A stretch of 64,000 bases of DNA from Oleiagrimonas soli (GTDB lineage: Bacteria > Pseudomonadota > Gammaproteobacteria > Xanthomonadales > Rhodanobacteraceae), in the NCBI RefSeq assembly GCF_000761445.1, contig NZ_KN196470.1:417843-481842 (forward strand). Direction: 5' to 3'. The first letter of the stretch is position 1. Every line of letters begins with the position of its first letter. The position numbers were made by a program, and so were the translations under genes. Positions 9,085 to 17,238 of the stretch are shown here, piece after piece. Below the pieces are notes generated by a model. That model was not told the DNA's origin, ran no database searches, and saw only the letters and a list, made by a program, of their open reading frames with translations.

Positions 9085-10782
9085 ATGAACACCACCAAGC
9101 GTTTCGGCCTGTGGGCCGCGCTGGGCTGCCTGCTGGCGGTCTCCGCGGCAGCGAGCGCCAGCGACTACAAGCCGGTCACCGATGCGCGCCTGCTGCATGC
9201 GGCCAGCGACGACGGCTGGCTGATGTACCGGCGCGATTACACCAGCTCCGGCTACGCGCCGTTCAAGCAGATCGACACCGCCAACGTGAAGCGGCTGAAG
9301 CTGGCCTGGGACTACACCACCGAGTACCACACGGGCCACGAAGCGCCGGCGATCGTCAACGGCGACCGCATGTTCATCACCACGCCGAAGAACGAACTGC
9401 TGGCGTTCCAGGCCAGTACCGGCAAGCTGCTGTGGAAGTACAAGCACGACCTGTCCAAGGCGGCGCTGCGCACGGTGTGCTGCGACGTGGTCAACCGCGG
9501 CGTGGCGCTGTACGGCGACGACGTCTACATGGCCACGCTGGACAACTACGTGGTGGCCCTGAACGCGGTCAGCGGCAAGGTGGTGTGGAAGCATCAGCTG
9601 ATGCGCGCCGACAAGGGCTACGCGATGACGGTCGCGCCGCTGGTGGTGAAGGGCAAGGTGATCGTCGGCGTGTCCGGCGGCGAATACGGCGCGCGCGGCT
9701 TCATCCAGGCGCTCGACGCCAAGACCGGCAAAGAAGTGTGGCGTCGCTACACGGTCCCCGCGCCGAACGAGCCGGGCGGCGACACCTGGCCCAAGGGCGC
9801 CTACAAGACCGGCGGCGGCGCGACCTGGCTGACCGGCAGCTACGACCCGGCCACCGACACGCTGTTCTGGGGCGTCGGCAACCCCGGCCCGTGGCTGGCC
9901 ACGCTGCGTCCGGGCAAGAACCTGTACACCGACTCGGTGCTGGCGCTGGACCCGAACGACGGCAAAGTGAAGTGGTACTACCAGTACACGCCCAACGACA
10001 CCTGGGACTACGACGGCACCAACGAGACGGTGCTGACCGACATCGACTATCAGGGCAAGACCTACAAGGGTCTGGTCACGGCCAGCCGCAACGGCTGGTT
10101 CTATGCCATCGACCGCACCGACGGCAAACTGATCTACGCGACCAAGTTCGCCACCGCCACCTCCGTGGCCGGCTTCAAGGACGGTCAGCCGTACACCGAC
10201 GACAGCAAGCGTCCGGCGGTGGGCAAGGAAATCTACACCTGCCCGAGCTTCCTCGGCGGCAAGAACTGGTGGCCGATCTCGGTCGATCCGCAGACGCACG
10301 CGGCCTACGTGCCGACCCTGCACACCTGCATGACCATGAAGGGCACCACGGTGGCCTACAAGGCCGGTCTGCCGTTCCTGGGAGAATCGTTCAACGTCAC
10401 CCGCGACAAGCACTTCCCCAACGAGTGGGGTTCGGTGCAGGCCATCGACGTCAACACCGGCAAGCAAGTCTGGCGGCACGGCTCCAAGCTGCCGTGGAAC
10501 AGCGGCATGCTGAGCACCGCCGGCGGCCTGGTGTTCTCGGGCAGTGCGGACGGTCATCTGGTCGCCTTCGACGCCAGGACCGGCAAGGTGTTGTGGAAGA
10601 GTCCGCAGATGACCTCGGGCAGCATCGGCGTGCCCAGCACGTGGATCTCCGGCGGCAAGCAGTACGTGGCGATCTGGGCCGGCTGGGGCGGCGGCACGCC
10701 GATCTGGGGCGGCGACATGGCGAAGGACCCGGCGGTGCGCAACATCCCCACCGGCGGCCATCTGTACGTGTTCACGCTGTGA
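9085..10782 (+). CDS. PQQ-dependent alcohol dehydrogenase with Asp-Tyr-Asp (lanthanide-type) signature
   Basis: A 565-residue periplasmic quinoprotein with a signal peptide (MNTTKRFGLWAALGCLLAV to ASAS) and an eight-bladed beta-propeller built from W-type repeats such as GKLLWKY and GKVVWKH. The vicinal disulfide typical of methanol/ethanol dehydrogenases is Cys132-Cys133 (TVCCDVVN). Predicted metal ligands are Glu200 (SGGEYGARG), Asn266 (GVGNPGPW) and catalytic Asp308 in NDTWDYDGTNE. Asp310, two residues on, is the extra acidic ligand that marks XoxF/PedH-like lanthanide enzymes; calcium enzymes carry Ala, Ser or Thr there. The start has GGGAGGAG at ideal distance. The gene is followed after 11 bases by a cytochrome fusion that could take its electrons. 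Confidence 0.93.
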   Translation: MNTTKRFGLWAALGCLLAVSAAASASDYKPVTDARLLHAASDDGWLMYRRDYTSSGYAPFKQIDTANVKRLKLAWDYTTEYHTGHEAPAIVNGDRMFITTPKNELLAFQASTGKLLWKYKHDLSKAALRTVCCDVVNRGVALYGDDVYMATLDNYVVALNAVSGKVVWKHQLMRADKGYAMTVAPLVVKGKVIVGVSGGEYGARGFIQALDAKTGKEVWRRYTVPAPNEPGGDTWPKGAYKTGGGATWLTGSYDPATDTLFWGVGNPGPWLATLRPGKNLYTDSVLALDPNDGKVKWYYQYTPNDTWDYDGTNETVLTDIDYQGKTYKGLVTASRNGWFYAIDRTDGKLIYATKFATATSVAGFKDGQPYTDDSKRPAVGKEIYTCPSFLGGKNWWPISVDPQTHAAYVPTLHTCMTMKGTTVAYKAGLPFLGESFNVTRDKHFPNEWGSVQAIDVNTGKQVWRHGSKLPWNSGMLSTAGGLVFSGSADGHLVAFDARTGKVLWKSPQMTSGSIGVPSTWISGGKQYVAIWAGWGGGTPIWGGDMAKDPAVRNIPTGGHLYVFTL

Positions 10783-10793
10783 GGAAGGTCGCC

Positions 10794-11996
10794 ATGAAGA
10801 AAAGGCATCGTTTCGTGCTTCACGGTCTGATCGCCGTGGTCCTGCTGGCGGCTTCGGCCGCCGGCAGCGCCGCGCCGTCGGGTGCACTGCGGGTGTGCGT
10901 GGACCGTTCCAATCCGGCGCAGCACATGGACCGCAAGGTCGCGGCCGCGGTCGCCGCGCAGCTCGGCCAGCCGCTGCGCGTGCACGCGTTCGACGGCAGC
11001 GGCGACGACGAGGGCTTCGCGCTGAAGCACTTCCGCACGCTGCTGCACGACGACTGCGATCTGGTGATGGGTTTCCCGATGGAGACCGTGTCCGCCGACG
11101 CCGGCACGCCGCCGGGCACGCAGGCCAGCACGCCGTACGCGCGCACCGGCTTCGTGCTGGTGACGCCGCGTCACGGCGGCGCGCGGCAGCTGTCGGAGCT
11201 GCCGGCCGGCAGCATGGTCGCGGTGCTGTACCAGACCACGCCGAACCTGTATTTCATCGACCATCCCAAGCTGCAGGCCGATGTCTATCTGGGCGAGGAC
11301 CAAGCGGTGTCGGCGCTGCTGTCCGGCAAGGTCGCGGCGGCGATGCTGTGGCGGCCGAGTCTGGCTGCGCGACTGCATGGAGCTGCGGGCGCGCGTTTCG
11401 TCGAGCATCCGCTGCACGAGGCGCACGCCAATTTCGACCTGGTCGCGCTGTACGCCGATCCGAAGGTGGGTCAGCGCTTCGATGCCGCGTTGAAGTCGCT
11501 GCGGCACAGCGGTCGGCTGCAGGCGATGCTGGCGCCGTACGCCGAACCGGTGCCGTCGTCCGCGACCGCGGACCTGCTGCGTCCGCACACGCGGCCGACG
11601 CGAACCTGCGGCGAATCGGCCAAGCCCAGACATGCGGCCACGCGCGTCGCCGCGCCGCCGGCGCTGTTCACCGAAGCACAGATGGCGGAAGGCAAGGCCA
11701 AGTTCGAGGATCACTGCTCGCAGTGCCACGGGCCGAACCTGGAAGGCCGTGCCGGTCCCGCGCTGAAGGGACCGTTGTTCGCCTCGGCGGACGCCGATTT
11801 CCACGTGCGCGACATCTTCACCATCGTCAGCCAGAACATGCCGGCAACGCAGCCGGGAAGCCTGTCGCACGAGGACTACGTGCAGATCATGGCCTTCATC
11901 CTGAGCCAGAACGGCTACCCGTCCGGCTCCAGCAAGCTGACCTACGAGGACGCGATGAAGTCCACGGTGCCGTTGCGTTACCACGTCAAACAGTGA
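10794..11996 (+). CDS. Periplasmic solute-binding protein fused to cytochrome c (XoxJ-XoxG-like fusion)
   Basis: A 400-residue exported protein (signal MKKRHRFVLHGLIAVVLLAA). Residues about 28-260 are a family-3-like periplasmic binding fold of the kind annotated as quinoprotein-dehydrogenase-associated (MxaJ/XoxJ type): LRVCVDRSNPAQHMD, then CDLVMGFPMETVSAD and SGKVAAAMLWRPSLA. After a Pro/Arg linker, residues about 290-390 are a class I cytochrome c with haem motif CSQCH (Cys308-His312) and a probable axial Met349 in SQNMPA. In methylotrophs these two activities are separate xoxJ and xoxG genes. It lies 11 bases after the alcohol dehydrogenase with its own GAGGAAGG site, so it is probably both maturation factor and electron acceptor. 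The role is inferred. Confidence 0.88.
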   Translation: MKKRHRFVLHGLIAVVLLAASAAGSAAPSGALRVCVDRSNPAQHMDRKVAAAVAAQLGQPLRVHAFDGSGDDEGFALKHFRTLLHDDCDLVMGFPMETVSADAGTPPGTQASTPYARTGFVLVTPRHGGARQLSELPAGSMVAVLYQTTPNLYFIDHPKLQADVYLGEDQAVSALLSGKVAAAMLWRPSLAARLHGAAGARFVEHPLHEAHANFDLVALYADPKVGQRFDAALKSLRHSGRLQAMLAPYAEPVPSSATADLLRPHTRPTRTCGESAKPRHAATRVAAPPALFTEAQMAEGKAKFEDHCSQCHGPNLEGRAGPALKGPLFASADADFHVRDIFTIVSQNMPATQPGSLSHEDYVQIMAFILSQNGYPSGSSKLTYEDAMKSTVPLRYHVKQ

Positions 11997-12051
11997 GACA
12001 ACCGGGGCGGCGGTCCGCATGCGGATCGCCGTTCCCGTGGAGGATGACCGC

Positions 12052-12435
12052 ATGTCCGAAGCGTCCCTGCCCGAACAGGTGCGGGTCACCGAAGCCGCCG
12101 CAGCGCTGATCGAGCAGCTGCGCGCGCAGCACGGGCCGCTGCTGTTCCATCAGTCCGGCGGCTGCTGCGACGGATCGTCGCCGATGTGCTACCCGCAGGA
12201 CGATTTCATCGTCGGCGACCGCGACGTGCGGCTGGGCGAGGTCGCCGGCGCGCCGTTCTACATGAGTCCCTCGCAGTACGAATACTGGAAGCACACCCAG
12301 CTGACCCTCGACGTGGTGCCCGGCCAGGGCGGCATGTTCTCGCTGGAGAACGGCAGCGGGCGTCGCTTCCACATCCGTTCGCGGCTGTTCTCCGACGCCG
12401 AGGCCGACGCCCTGAAGGCCGCCGGACGTATCTAG
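12052..12435 (+). CDS. DUF779 protein
   Basis: A 127-residue cytoplasmic protein of the DUF779 family, known mainly for sitting beside aldehyde dehydrogenase genes, as here. Visible marks are VTEAAAALIEQLRAQHGPL and a Cys-rich HQSGGCCDGSSPMC stretch. GEVAGAPFYMSPSQYEYW and LDVVPGQGGMFSLEN follow. The Cys/His pattern could bind a metal, but this is a guess. ATG 12052 is preferred over 12019 because GGAGG lies eight bases ahead of it. It is probably the last gene of the sigma-54-controlled alcohol oxidation operon (55 bases after the cytochrome fusion). Confidence 0.9.
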   Translation: MSEASLPEQVRVTEAAAALIEQLRAQHGPLLFHQSGGCCDGSSPMCYPQDDFIVGDRDVRLGEVAGAPFYMSPSQYEYWKHTQLTLDVVPGQGGMFSLENGSGRRFHIRSRLFSDAEADALKAAGRI

Positions 12436-12778
12436 GCATGCATTGAACCTGCCTGTGGAGGCGCCATGGCTCTGTCTGGGCGCAGATAGGCAGGCGATGC
12501 GTCGGCGACGGCTGGCCGGTTTGCCTGTCGAGATGGCACACCGCGGAGTTGCGGGCAGATCGAGCAGCCCGCGGCGGTGGAATCCACGCGGCGGGACGAT
12601 GCGCGTGGCATGCCCACGCAGCCAGCCTGTGTGTGTCGCCATGCACACATCATGCTGCGACCTTGCGTGCGTCACGCCGTCCGCGCAGACGGATGCTGTG
12701 CATCCCTGGATCGACCCACCGCGTGCGAGAGCGCACGCTATGATGCGTGCGGGTTTCGATCATTCCGGGGAGCGCGCG
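12436..12778. other. Intergenic region without a recognised gene
   Basis: This 343-base gap separates the DUF779 gene from marC. Several short open frames cross it, but none has a ribosome site, a recognisable family or length above about 60 residues that does not run into marC. I see no T-rich terminator and no clear promoter. The ribosome site of marC (GGGGAG near 12767) is at its right end. Confidence 0.5.
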
Positions 12779-13426
12779 ATGACGGGCATGCATCACGAAC
12801 TGGCCTATGCGGTCACGGTGTTCATGGGGCTGTTCGCGATCATGAATCCGATCGCCAACGTGCCGATCTTCCTCGGCCTCACCGATGGCGATGATGCCGC
12901 GACCCGACGCAAGGTCGCGGGGCGCTCGCTGGCGCTGGCGTTCGTGATCGTGGCGATCTTCGCGGTCGCCGGCAAACTGATCTTCGACCTGTTCGGCATG
13001 ACCATGCCGGCGCTGCGCATCACTGGCGGTCTGCTGGTGTTCCTGATCGGTTTCCACATGCTGCAGGGCAACGGGTCAAAGGTGCATCAACCGAGCACCG
13101 ACGAGGCCAAGGGCGCGCGCGAGGCGGCCCTCGGGGTGGCGGTGTCGCCGCTGGCGATGCCGATCCTGGCCGGTCCCGGCACCATCGCCACGGCGATGAA
13201 CTTCGCGGCCGACGGCGGCGTCACTTCGATGCTGGTGACCATCGTCGCCTTCGCCGTGCTGTGCGCGATCACCTACCTGCTGTTCGTGTCCGGCGAGCGC
13301 TTCGTGCGTCTGATCGGCGCCAGCGCGCTGGGCGTGATCACGCGGATGATGGGCCTGATTCTGGCGGTCATCGGCACGCAGATGGTGATCGGCGGCGTGC
13401 ACGGCGCGATCCGGCTGGCGGGCTGA
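12779..13426 (+). CDS. MarC family integral membrane protein
   Basis: A 215-residue protein with about six hydrophobic helices. The N-terminus LAYAVTVFMGLFAIMNPIANVPIF is the MarC/YhgN signature, repeated in spirit by GVAVSPLAMPILAGPGTIATAM at the start of the second half. The family spans the inner membrane and its physiological role is unresolved; the early link to multiple antibiotic resistance was withdrawn for E. coli MarC. ATG 12779 is chosen because GGGGAG stands six bases before it and the family homology starts there. It stands alone; the next gene starts 39 bases later on the same strand. Confidence 0.92.
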   Translation: MTGMHHELAYAVTVFMGLFAIMNPIANVPIFLGLTDGDDAATRRKVAGRSLALAFVIVAIFAVAGKLIFDLFGMTMPALRITGGLLVFLIGFHMLQGNGSKVHQPSTDEAKGAREAALGVAVSPLAMPILAGPGTIATAMNFAADGGVTSMLVTIVAFAVLCAITYLLFVSGERFVRLIGASALGVITRMMGLILAVIGTQMVIGGVHGAIRLAG

Positions 13427-13465
13427 GCGCGTGCGCGTGGCGACGATACCGGTGCGGACCGCGTC

Positions 13466-14695
13466 ATGCTGAACCGGCTCTGGTTCGGTTTCTTCCTTAC
13501 GGCGGCGATTGCCGGTCTGGCCAGCTGGCTGGTCGGCGGTCATCCCGACGTGTGGGCGGCGATGGTCGAGAGCCTGTTCCAGATGGCCAAGCTGTCGGTG
13601 CAGGTGATGGTGCTGCTGTTCGGCACGCTGGCGCTGTGGCTGGGGTTCCTGAAGATCGCCGAGCGCGCCGGTCTGGTCGATGCGCTGGCGAAGCTGCTGG
13701 GGCCGCTGTTCCGGCGGCTGATGCCGGAGGTGCCGGCGGGGCATCCGGCGATCGGTCTGATCTGCCTGAACTTCGCCGCCAACGTGCTGGGCCTGGACAA
13801 CGCCGCCACACCGATCGGCCTGCGCGCGATGCGCGAACTGCAGACGCTCAACCCCAGCGACGACACCGCCAGCAACGCGCAGATCCTGTTCCTGGTGATG
13901 AACGCCTCGTCGCTGACGCTGCTGCCGGTGACGATCTTCGTCTACCGCATGCAGCAGGGCGCGCCGGACCCGACGCTGGTGTTCGTGCCGATCCTGCTGG
14001 CAACCAGCGCGTCGTCGCTGGCGGGGCTGCTGTCGGTGTCGCTGATGCAGCGCATCCGGCTGTGGGACCCGGTGGTGCTGGTCTGGCTGGTCGGCGGTGC
14101 GCTGCTGCTGGGCGGCTTCATCGCGATCCTGACCACGCTGTCGGCGGCGGCGCTGTCGTCGCTGTCCTCGCTGCTGGGCAATCTCACGCTGTTCGCCATC
14201 ATCATGGCGTTCCTGCTCGCCGGCGCGTGGCGCAAGGTGCCGCTGTACGAGACCTTCATCGAGGGCGCGAAGGACGGTTTCGATGTCGCCAAGAGCCTGC
14301 TGCCGTACCTGGTGGCGATGCTGTGCGCGGTCGGCGTGCTGCGCGCGTCGGGCGCGCTGGACTTCGTCCTCGACGGCATCCGCTGGCTGGCGCATGCGGG
14401 GCATCTGGACACGCGCTTCGTCGACGCGCTGCCGACGGCGCTGGTCAAGCCGCTGTCGGGCAGCGCCGCGCGCGCGATGCTGATCGAGACCATGCAGCAT
14501 TCCGGTGTCGACAGCTTCCCGGCGCTGCTGGCGGCGACCATGCAGGGCAGCACCGAGACCACGTTCTACGTGCTGGCCGTGTACTTCGGCGCAGTCGGCA
14601 TCCAGCGCGCGCGCCACGCGGTGGGCTGCGCGCTGATCGCCGATCTGGCCGGCGTGCTGGCCTCGATCGGCGTGTGCTACTGGTTCTTCGGCTGA
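13466..14695 (+). CDS. Nucleoside-recognition (Gate) domain membrane protein, SpmA-SpmB fusion
   Basis: A 409-residue membrane protein. The first half (about 1-200) resembles spore maturation protein A (LCLNFAANVLGLDNAATPIGL is typical: an LDNAATP core). The second half resembles SpmB (ETFIEGAKDGFDVA, LPTALVKPLSGSAARAM, ATMQGSTETTFYVLAVYFG). In Bacillus these are two genes needed for spore core dehydration. In non-sporulating Gram-negative bacteria the fused form is widespread and probably a transporter or permease of unknown substrate. Each half has a Gate (nucleoside recognition) domain. The 3' end overlaps the convergent GH43 gene by 19 bases. Confidence 0.88.
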   Translation: MLNRLWFGFFLTAAIAGLASWLVGGHPDVWAAMVESLFQMAKLSVQVMVLLFGTLALWLGFLKIAERAGLVDALAKLLGPLFRRLMPEVPAGHPAIGLICLNFAANVLGLDNAATPIGLRAMRELQTLNPSDDTASNAQILFLVMNASSLTLLPVTIFVYRMQQGAPDPTLVFVPILLATSASSLAGLLSVSLMQRIRLWDPVVLVWLVGGALLLGGFIAILTTLSAAALSSLSSLLGNLTLFAIIMAFLLAGAWRKVPLYETFIEGAKDGFDVAKSLLPYLVAMLCAVGVLRASGALDFVLDGIRWLAHAGHLDTRFVDALPTALVKPLSGSAARAMLIETMQHSGVDSFPALLAATMQGSTETTFYVLAVYFGAVGIQRARHAVGCALIADLAGVLASIGVCYWFFG

Positions 14696-15756
14696 GGCGC
14701 GGGTTTCGCGTCCGCACGGGCCGGCGCGTGCAACCGTCTGCCGGCGGCCACCGGGGTGCCGAAGTCGGGCGTGCCGTCGGCGTGCCAACCGAATGGCTGC
14801 ATGCGCGGCGAACGCTTCGGGCCGCAACCCACGCCCGCGCCGGTGTTGGCGTGGTAGATGATCCAGTGCCTGCCGTCGGGGTCGGTGAAGAAGCCGTTGT
14901 GGCCGGTGGCGTAGACGTCGTGCGCCGGCGACTTGGCGAACACCGGATGCGGCGATTTCGACCACGACGAAGCATCGGCGAGATCGGCACCGGCGTCGGC
15001 CGTGAGCAGGCCGAGCGCGTAGTCGTCGGACCAGCAGGCGCTGGCCGAGTAGGTCAGGAACACCTTCCTGCCGTGCGTGCCGGGCAGGAATTCCGGCGCT
15101 TCGAGAATCTGCCGTTCGCCCTGCATCTCCCACGTGAACGTCGGGCGCGCGATGTCGACCTGTGGGCCGGTCAACGTCCACGGATTCTTCATCCGCGCCA
15201 GGATCAGGTCGCTGTGGTCGCCGACGTAGGCGGAGTAGACGAAGTACAGCTGCCCGCGCCAGCGGAACACTGTGCTGTCGATGCCGGTGCGGTTGGTGTT
15301 GACGATGCCCTTCTCGGTCCACGCGCCCTGGGTCGGGTCGCCGGCCGGATGTTCGAGCACGAGGGTGTGGCGGTGCGCATCGTCGTCATGACCGCGTTCG
15401 GCGGCGGAGAAGTACAGGTACCACTTCCCGTCGATGAAATGCAGCTCCGGCGCCCACAGCGAGATCGAGCCGGGGCCGGATTTGCGTGCGCGCCAGACCG
15501 TCACCGGCTTCACCTGGTCCAGCTTCGCCAGGTCGCGGGTCTTCCACAGCGCGATGCGGTTGCCCAGGGTGTTCATGTAGTAGTAGAAGCCGTCGTGGCG
15601 GATCACCCACGGATCGGGGCCGGACGGAAGCAGCGGATTGACGAACGTCTCCGGCGGTGGTTTGGCGAGCGCACCGCCGACCGCGCACAGCAGCGCGGCG
15701 ACGGCAAGCGCCAGACGCGCGGAACGCAGCGGCGCGCGGCGCGTGTTCACGGTCAT
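14677..15756 (-). CDS. Glycoside hydrolase family 43 (arabinofuranosidase/xylosidase type), exported
   Basis: A 359-residue five-bladed beta-propeller hydrolase with a signal peptide ending near ALA (residue 31). The three GH43 acidic residues can be placed: base Asp48 in SGPDPWV, pKa-tuning Asp160 in TGIDSTVF, and acid Glu219 in QILEAPEF. Tryptophan and Tyr/Phe-rich blade strands (WAPELHFIDGKWYLYFSA) also match. Members mostly remove L-arabinofuranosyl or xylosyl groups. The gene is the last of the leftward galactose operon; its ATG overlaps the stop of the sugar symporter gene by four bases (ATGA). That makes co-expression with sugar uptake likely. The exact linkage cleaved cannot be read from sequence. 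Confidence 0.88.
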   Translation of the reverse strand: MTVNTRRAPLRSARLALAVAALLCAVGGALAKPPPETFVNPLLPSGPDPWVIRHDGFYYYMNTLGNRIALWKTRDLAKLDQVKPVTVWRARKSGPGSISLWAPELHFIDGKWYLYFSAAERGHDDDAHRHTLVLEHPAGDPTQGAWTEKGIVNTNRTGIDSTVFRWRGQLYFVYSAYVGDHSDLILARMKNPWTLTGPQVDIARPTFTWEMQGERQILEAPEFLPGTHGRKVFLTYSASACWSDDYALGLLTADAGADLADASSWSKSPHPVFAKSPAHDVYATGHNGFFTDPDGRHWIIYHANTGAGVGCGPKRSPRMQPFGWHADGTPDFGTPVAAGRRLHAPARADAKPAPQPKNQ

Positions 15757-17141
15757 TGTCCGATCCGGCGCAGCGGCTTGCCGGCCATCAGGTTGCGTTC
15801 GATCTGCTCCAGACTGACGCCCTTGGTCTCGGGCACCAGGGCGATGGTGATGAGCAGGAACAGCAGGTTCAGGCCGCCGTACAGCCAGAACGTGGCGGCG
15901 TGGCCGATGCCGTTGAGCAGGCTGAGGAAGGTCAGACCGACGATACCGTTGGCGACCCAGTTGGTCAGCGTCGACGCGCCGATGCCGAAATCGCGCCCCT
16001 TCAGCGGCTGCACTTCCGAGCACAGCGTCCAGATCAGCGGGCCGGCCGACATTGCGAAGCCGGCGATGAACAGCAGCAGCACTGCTACGGTGAAGATCTG
16101 CTGTGTCTGACCATGGATGCCGATGTGCATCATCACGCCGACCACGGTCAGCGCCGATGCCATCACCGCGAAGCCGATGTACAGGATCGGCTTGCGGCCC
16201 CAGCGGTCGACCAGGCCGATGGCGATGAAGGTGGCGAGTACGTTGGTCACGCCGACGATCACCGTGCTCCACATCTGTGCGTGGGTGCCGAAGCCGACGT
16301 TGGCGAACACGCGCGGCGCGTAGTACATCATCACGTTCATGCCGGTGAACTGCTGCATCACCTGCAGCAGCACGCCCAGCCCGACCGAGCGGCGGAAGTT
16401 GCGGTTCTGCAGGAACAGGTGCCAGCCGCGCTGCGGGGTCTTCAGCTGCTCGGCGATGTCGCCGATCTCACGGTCGACCAGTTCGCGGTCGGCGCGCAGG
16501 CGCATCAGCACTTCCTCGGCCTCCTCGCGACGGCCGCGCATCATCAGCCAGCGTGGACTGTACGGCAGCACCAGCACGCCGAGCAGGAACAGCGCGCCGG
16601 GGATGGCGATGATGCCGAGCATCCAGCGCCAGCTCTCGGTGTAGCTGAAGGCGGTGTCGGAGACGAACGCGACCAGGATGCCGATGGTGATCATCAGCTG
16701 GTAGCTGGAGATCATCGCGCCGCGGATGCGCTGCGGCGCGACCTCGGCCAGATACAACGGTGCGGTGAAGGTGGCCACGCCGATGGCCAAACCCAGCACG
16801 AAGCGTGCGCCGACCAGGAATTCTGGCGAGGTGGCGATGCCGCACAGCAGCGAACCGATGACGAACAGCGCGGCGGCCAGGATCAACGAGCGCTTGCGGC
16901 CCATGTGCGCCGACATCCAGCCGGCGCCGAGCGCGCCGACCGCGGCGCCGACCATCATGGCGCTGACGATCCACTCGATCATGCGGTCGCTGATCTTGAA
17001 TTCGGCCTGGATGAAGCCGGTGGCGCCGGAAATGACGCCGATGTCGAGACCGAACATCAGGCCGGCCAGCGCCGCCATGATGCAGGTGAGGATGGTCGCG
17101 GTGCGGGCCTTGGCCGCGGCGTCGACGGCGAGCGTGTTCAT
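15753..17141 (-). CDS. Sugar:proton symporter (MFS sugar porter family, XylE/AraE/GalP type)
   Basis: A 462-residue, twelve-helix major facilitator. Sugar-porter marks are present: GLMFGLDIGVISGA in helix 1, MGRKRSLI after helix 2, SPRWLMMRGRREEAEEVL before the central loop. DRWGRKPIL in the second half and VPETKGVSLEQIE at the end also fit. The family moves galactose, arabinose, xylose or glucose with protons across the inner membrane. In this operon the enzymes are for galactose, so galactose is the best guess, with arabinose as alternative because GH43 is coupled to it. ATG 17141 has GGAGGAG ahead of it. The 97-base gap from the lactonase gene is the longest in the operon. Confidence 0.92.
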   Translation of the reverse strand: MNTLAVDAAAKARTATILTCIMAALAGLMFGLDIGVISGATGFIQAEFKISDRMIEWIVSAMMVGAAVGALGAGWMSAHMGRKRSLILAAALFVIGSLLCGIATSPEFLVGARFVLGLAIGVATFTAPLYLAEVAPQRIRGAMISSYQLMITIGILVAFVSDTAFSYTESWRWMLGIIAIPGALFLLGVLVLPYSPRWLMMRGRREEAEEVLMRLRADRELVDREIGDIAEQLKTPQRGWHLFLQNRNFRRSVGLGVLLQVMQQFTGMNVMMYYAPRVFANVGFGTHAQMWSTVIVGVTNVLATFIAIGLVDRWGRKPILYIGFAVMASALTVVGVMMHIGIHGQTQQIFTVAVLLLFIAGFAMSAGPLIWTLCSEVQPLKGRDFGIGASTLTNWVANGIVGLTFLSLLNGIGHAATFWLYGGLNLLFLLITIALVPETKGVSLEQIERNLMAGKPLRRIGQ

Positions 17142-17238
17142 GGTGTCTCCTCCCGGGTGTTCGTGGTCGCCGGGCGTGCATGCGCCGCGGTCGTATGGAG
17201 CGGCCGGCGAAGCCGGTCCGAGGTGGTGATGTGGGATG

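Noticed and set aside
9111..10793. Long + strand frame continuous with the cytochrome fusion
   Set aside because: It is an out-of-frame reading of the alcohol dehydrogenase; the fusion has its own GAGGAAGG site and signal peptide.
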